This document shows, in pieces, positions 62,617 to 64,000 of a DNA stretch of 64,000 nt. The first letter of the stretch is position 1; every line of letters starts with the position of its first letter. The DNA lies in NCBI RefSeq assembly GCF_003047265.1, contig NZ_PZYY01000002.1, forward strand, positions 434,001-498,000. Reading direction: 5' to 3'. This DNA is from Nocardioides terrigena (GTDB lineage Bacteria; Actinomycetota; Actinomycetes; Propionibacteriales; Nocardioidaceae). Under the pieces are notes generated by a model, which worked only from the letters and a program-made list of their open reading frames with translations, was not told the origin of the DNA and did no database searches. Made by a program: the position numbers and the translations under genes.

Positions 62617-64000
62617 GTGCGAGCGATACGACGATTCACCGTCCGTCCTGTCCTGCCCGAGCCGCTGGCCGGCCTGGCTACCCTGGCCGGCAACCTGCGC
62701 TGGTCGTGGCACCCGGAGACGCAGGACGTCTTCCGGGCGATCGACGAGCGGCTGTGGGCCGGGGTCAACCACGACCCGGTGCGCCTGCTGGGCGCCGTGG
62801 GCCGCGAGCGCCTCGACGAGCTGGCCGGCGACCAGGTGTTCCTCGAGCGGCTGCGGGTCGCGACCGAGTCGCTGGAGCACTACCTCCACGGCGAGCGCTG
62901 GTACGCCCGCAAGGCCGGCGCCGACGCGCCCCGCTCCATCGCCTACTTCTCACCCGAGTACGGCATCACCGCCGTCCTCCCGCAGTACTCCGGCGGCCTC
63001 GGCATCCTGGCCGGCGACCACCTCAAGGCGTCCTCCGACCTCGGCATCCCGGTCACCGGCGTGGGCCTCTTCTACCGCCACGGCTACTTCAAGCAGTCGC
63101 TGTCCCGCGAGGGCTGGCAGCAGGAGACCTACCCGGTCCTCGACCCCGACGAGCTGCCGCTCACGCTGCTCCGCGAGGCCGACGGCTCGCGGGCCATCGT
63201 CTCGATCGACCTCCCGGGCGGCCAGCCGCTGCTGGCCCGCGTGTTCGTGGCGCACGTCGGGCGCGTCCCGCTGCTGCTCCTCGACTCCGACATCGAGGAG
63301 AACCCGCAGCACTACCGCGACGTCACCGACCGCCTCTACGGCGGCAACTCCGAGCACCGCCTCCGCCAGGAGCTGCTGCTCGGCGTGGGTGGCGTCCGCG
63401 CCCTGCGCGTCTACTCCCGGATCACCGGCGCCCCGGCTCCCGAGGTGTTCCACACCAACGAGGGCCACGCCGGATTCCTCGGCATCGAGCGGATCCGCGA
63501 GCTCACCGTCGGCGAGGGCGGCCCCGGCCTCGACTTCGACACCGCGCTCGAGGTGTCGCGCGCCGGCACCGTCTTCACCACGCACACCCCGGTGCCCGCC
63601 GGCATCGACCGCTTCCCGCGCGAGCTCGTCCAGCAGTACTTCGGTGGCGAGGCGTCCCCGACCCCGGGCGTGCCCGTCGACCGGGTGCTCGCCCTCGGCG
63701 CCGAGGACTACGAGAGCGGCGACGCCGCGGTCTTCAACATGGCCGTCATGGGCTTCCGCCTCGCCCAGCGCGCCAACGGCGTCTCCCAGCTGCACGGCCA
63801 CGTGTCGCGCGGCATGTTCAACGGCCTCTGGCCGGCCTTCGACGAGGCCGAGGTCCCGATCGGCTCGGTCACCAACGGCGTGCACGGCCCGACCTGGATC
63901 GCCCGCGAGATCTTCGACCTCGCCGCCGAGCTGGGTGCCGACGTCGACGGCGACGACACCGACGGCCTGTGGCCGCTGGTGGACCGCATCGACGGCAAGC
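62617..64000 (+). CDS. glgP: Alpha-glucan phosphorylase, 3' part outside window
   Basis: 461 complete codons of a GlgP-type phosphorylase that releases glucose-1-phosphate from alpha-glucan. The N-terminal DUF3417 helical segment (LAGLATLAGNLRWSWHPETQDVFRAID) marks the actinobacterial/archaeal short clade, then YFSPEYGI and QYSGGLGILAGDHLKASSDLG. The PLP-binding lysine lies beyond the window. The leaderless GTG start at 62617 is set by the -10 at 62605. Divergent from glgE with a shared 134-nt control region. Confidence 0.93.
   Translation, partial: MRAIRRFTVRPVLPEPLAGLATLAGNLRWSWHPETQDVFRAIDERLWAGVNHDPVRLLGAVGRERLDELAGDQVFLERLRVATESLEHYLHGERWYARKAGADAPRSIAYFSPEYGITAVLPQYSGGLGILAGDHLKASSDLGIPVTGVGLFYRHGYFKQSLSREGWQQETYPVLDPDELPLTLLREADGSRAIVSIDLPGGQPLLARVFVAHVGRVPLLLLDSDIEENPQHYRDVTDRLYGGNSEHRLRQELLLGVGGVRALRVYSRITGAPAPEVFHTNEGHAGFLGIERIRELTVGEGGPGLDFDTALEVSRAGTVFTTHTPVPAGIDRFPRELVQQYFGGEASPTPGVPVDRVLALGAEDYESGDAAVFNMAVMGFRLAQRANGVSQLHGHVSRGMFNGLWPAFDEAEVPIGSVTNGVHGPTWIAREIFDLAAELGADVDGDDTDGLWPLVDRIDGK

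Overview
The window is a high-GC actinobacterial chromosome segment. Gene content points to Nocardioidaceae or a close relative: NucS, an IdeR-type iron box, a LexA-type SOS box, the GlgE pathway, DUF222-HNH genes, and many starts preceded 6-8 nt upstream by a TANNNT -10 hexamer (leaderless mRNAs). I see no rRNA, tRNA, CRISPR array, insertion sequence or prophage. Coding is dense on both strands and no gap without a gene exceeds 300 bases. The longest are about 282 nt before the HNH gene and 199 nt after the LuxR-family start.

Layout. 1-7.5 kb: a truncated SWIM/SNF2 helicase, a PduO cobalamin adenosyltransferase, a STAS protein, ethylmalonyl-CoA mutase, an iron-boxed small Cys/Lys-rich protein, and nucS. 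7.6-21 kb: an alanine symporter, a PLP enzyme, a double 3-hydroxyacyl-CoA dehydrogenase, a large LuxR-type regulator, and small enzymes, regulators and transporters. 20.7-28.6 kb: AI-2E-type permease, coiled-coil FilP/DivIVA-like protein, crotonyl-CoA carboxylase/reductase, SDR, methylmalonyl-CoA epimerase, thiolase and MeaB. 28.6-49.6 kb: envelope and secreted proteins, a TetR-MmpL pair, a TetR-cupin pair, a decayed PIG-L gene, an SOS-boxed HNH gene, a LysR-DMT pair, a secreted metalloprotease, PPDK and a Nudix protein. 49.6-55.3 kb: a LarA-like protein divergent from a five-gene ABC transporter/dehydrogenase/GntR operon. 55.4-64 kb: the glgE-treS-mak-glgB operon divergent from glgP, which is cut by the window end.

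How the genes work together. Thiolase, hydroxybutyryl-CoA dehydrogenase, Ccr, epimerase, Ecm, MeaB and PduO make up much of the ethylmalonyl-CoA pathway plus its B12 support. PPDK can feed gluconeogenesis. Three of these loci (ecm, the dehydrogenase, ccr) carry a near-identical upstream motif, GTGGTTACCGRYSRGT, which I propose as a shared operator. The GlgE operon makes alpha-glucan from trehalose, and GlgP would degrade it. The most obscure system is the LarA-like/ABC/beta-hydroxyacid dehydrogenase/GntR locus, whose substrate is not evident.
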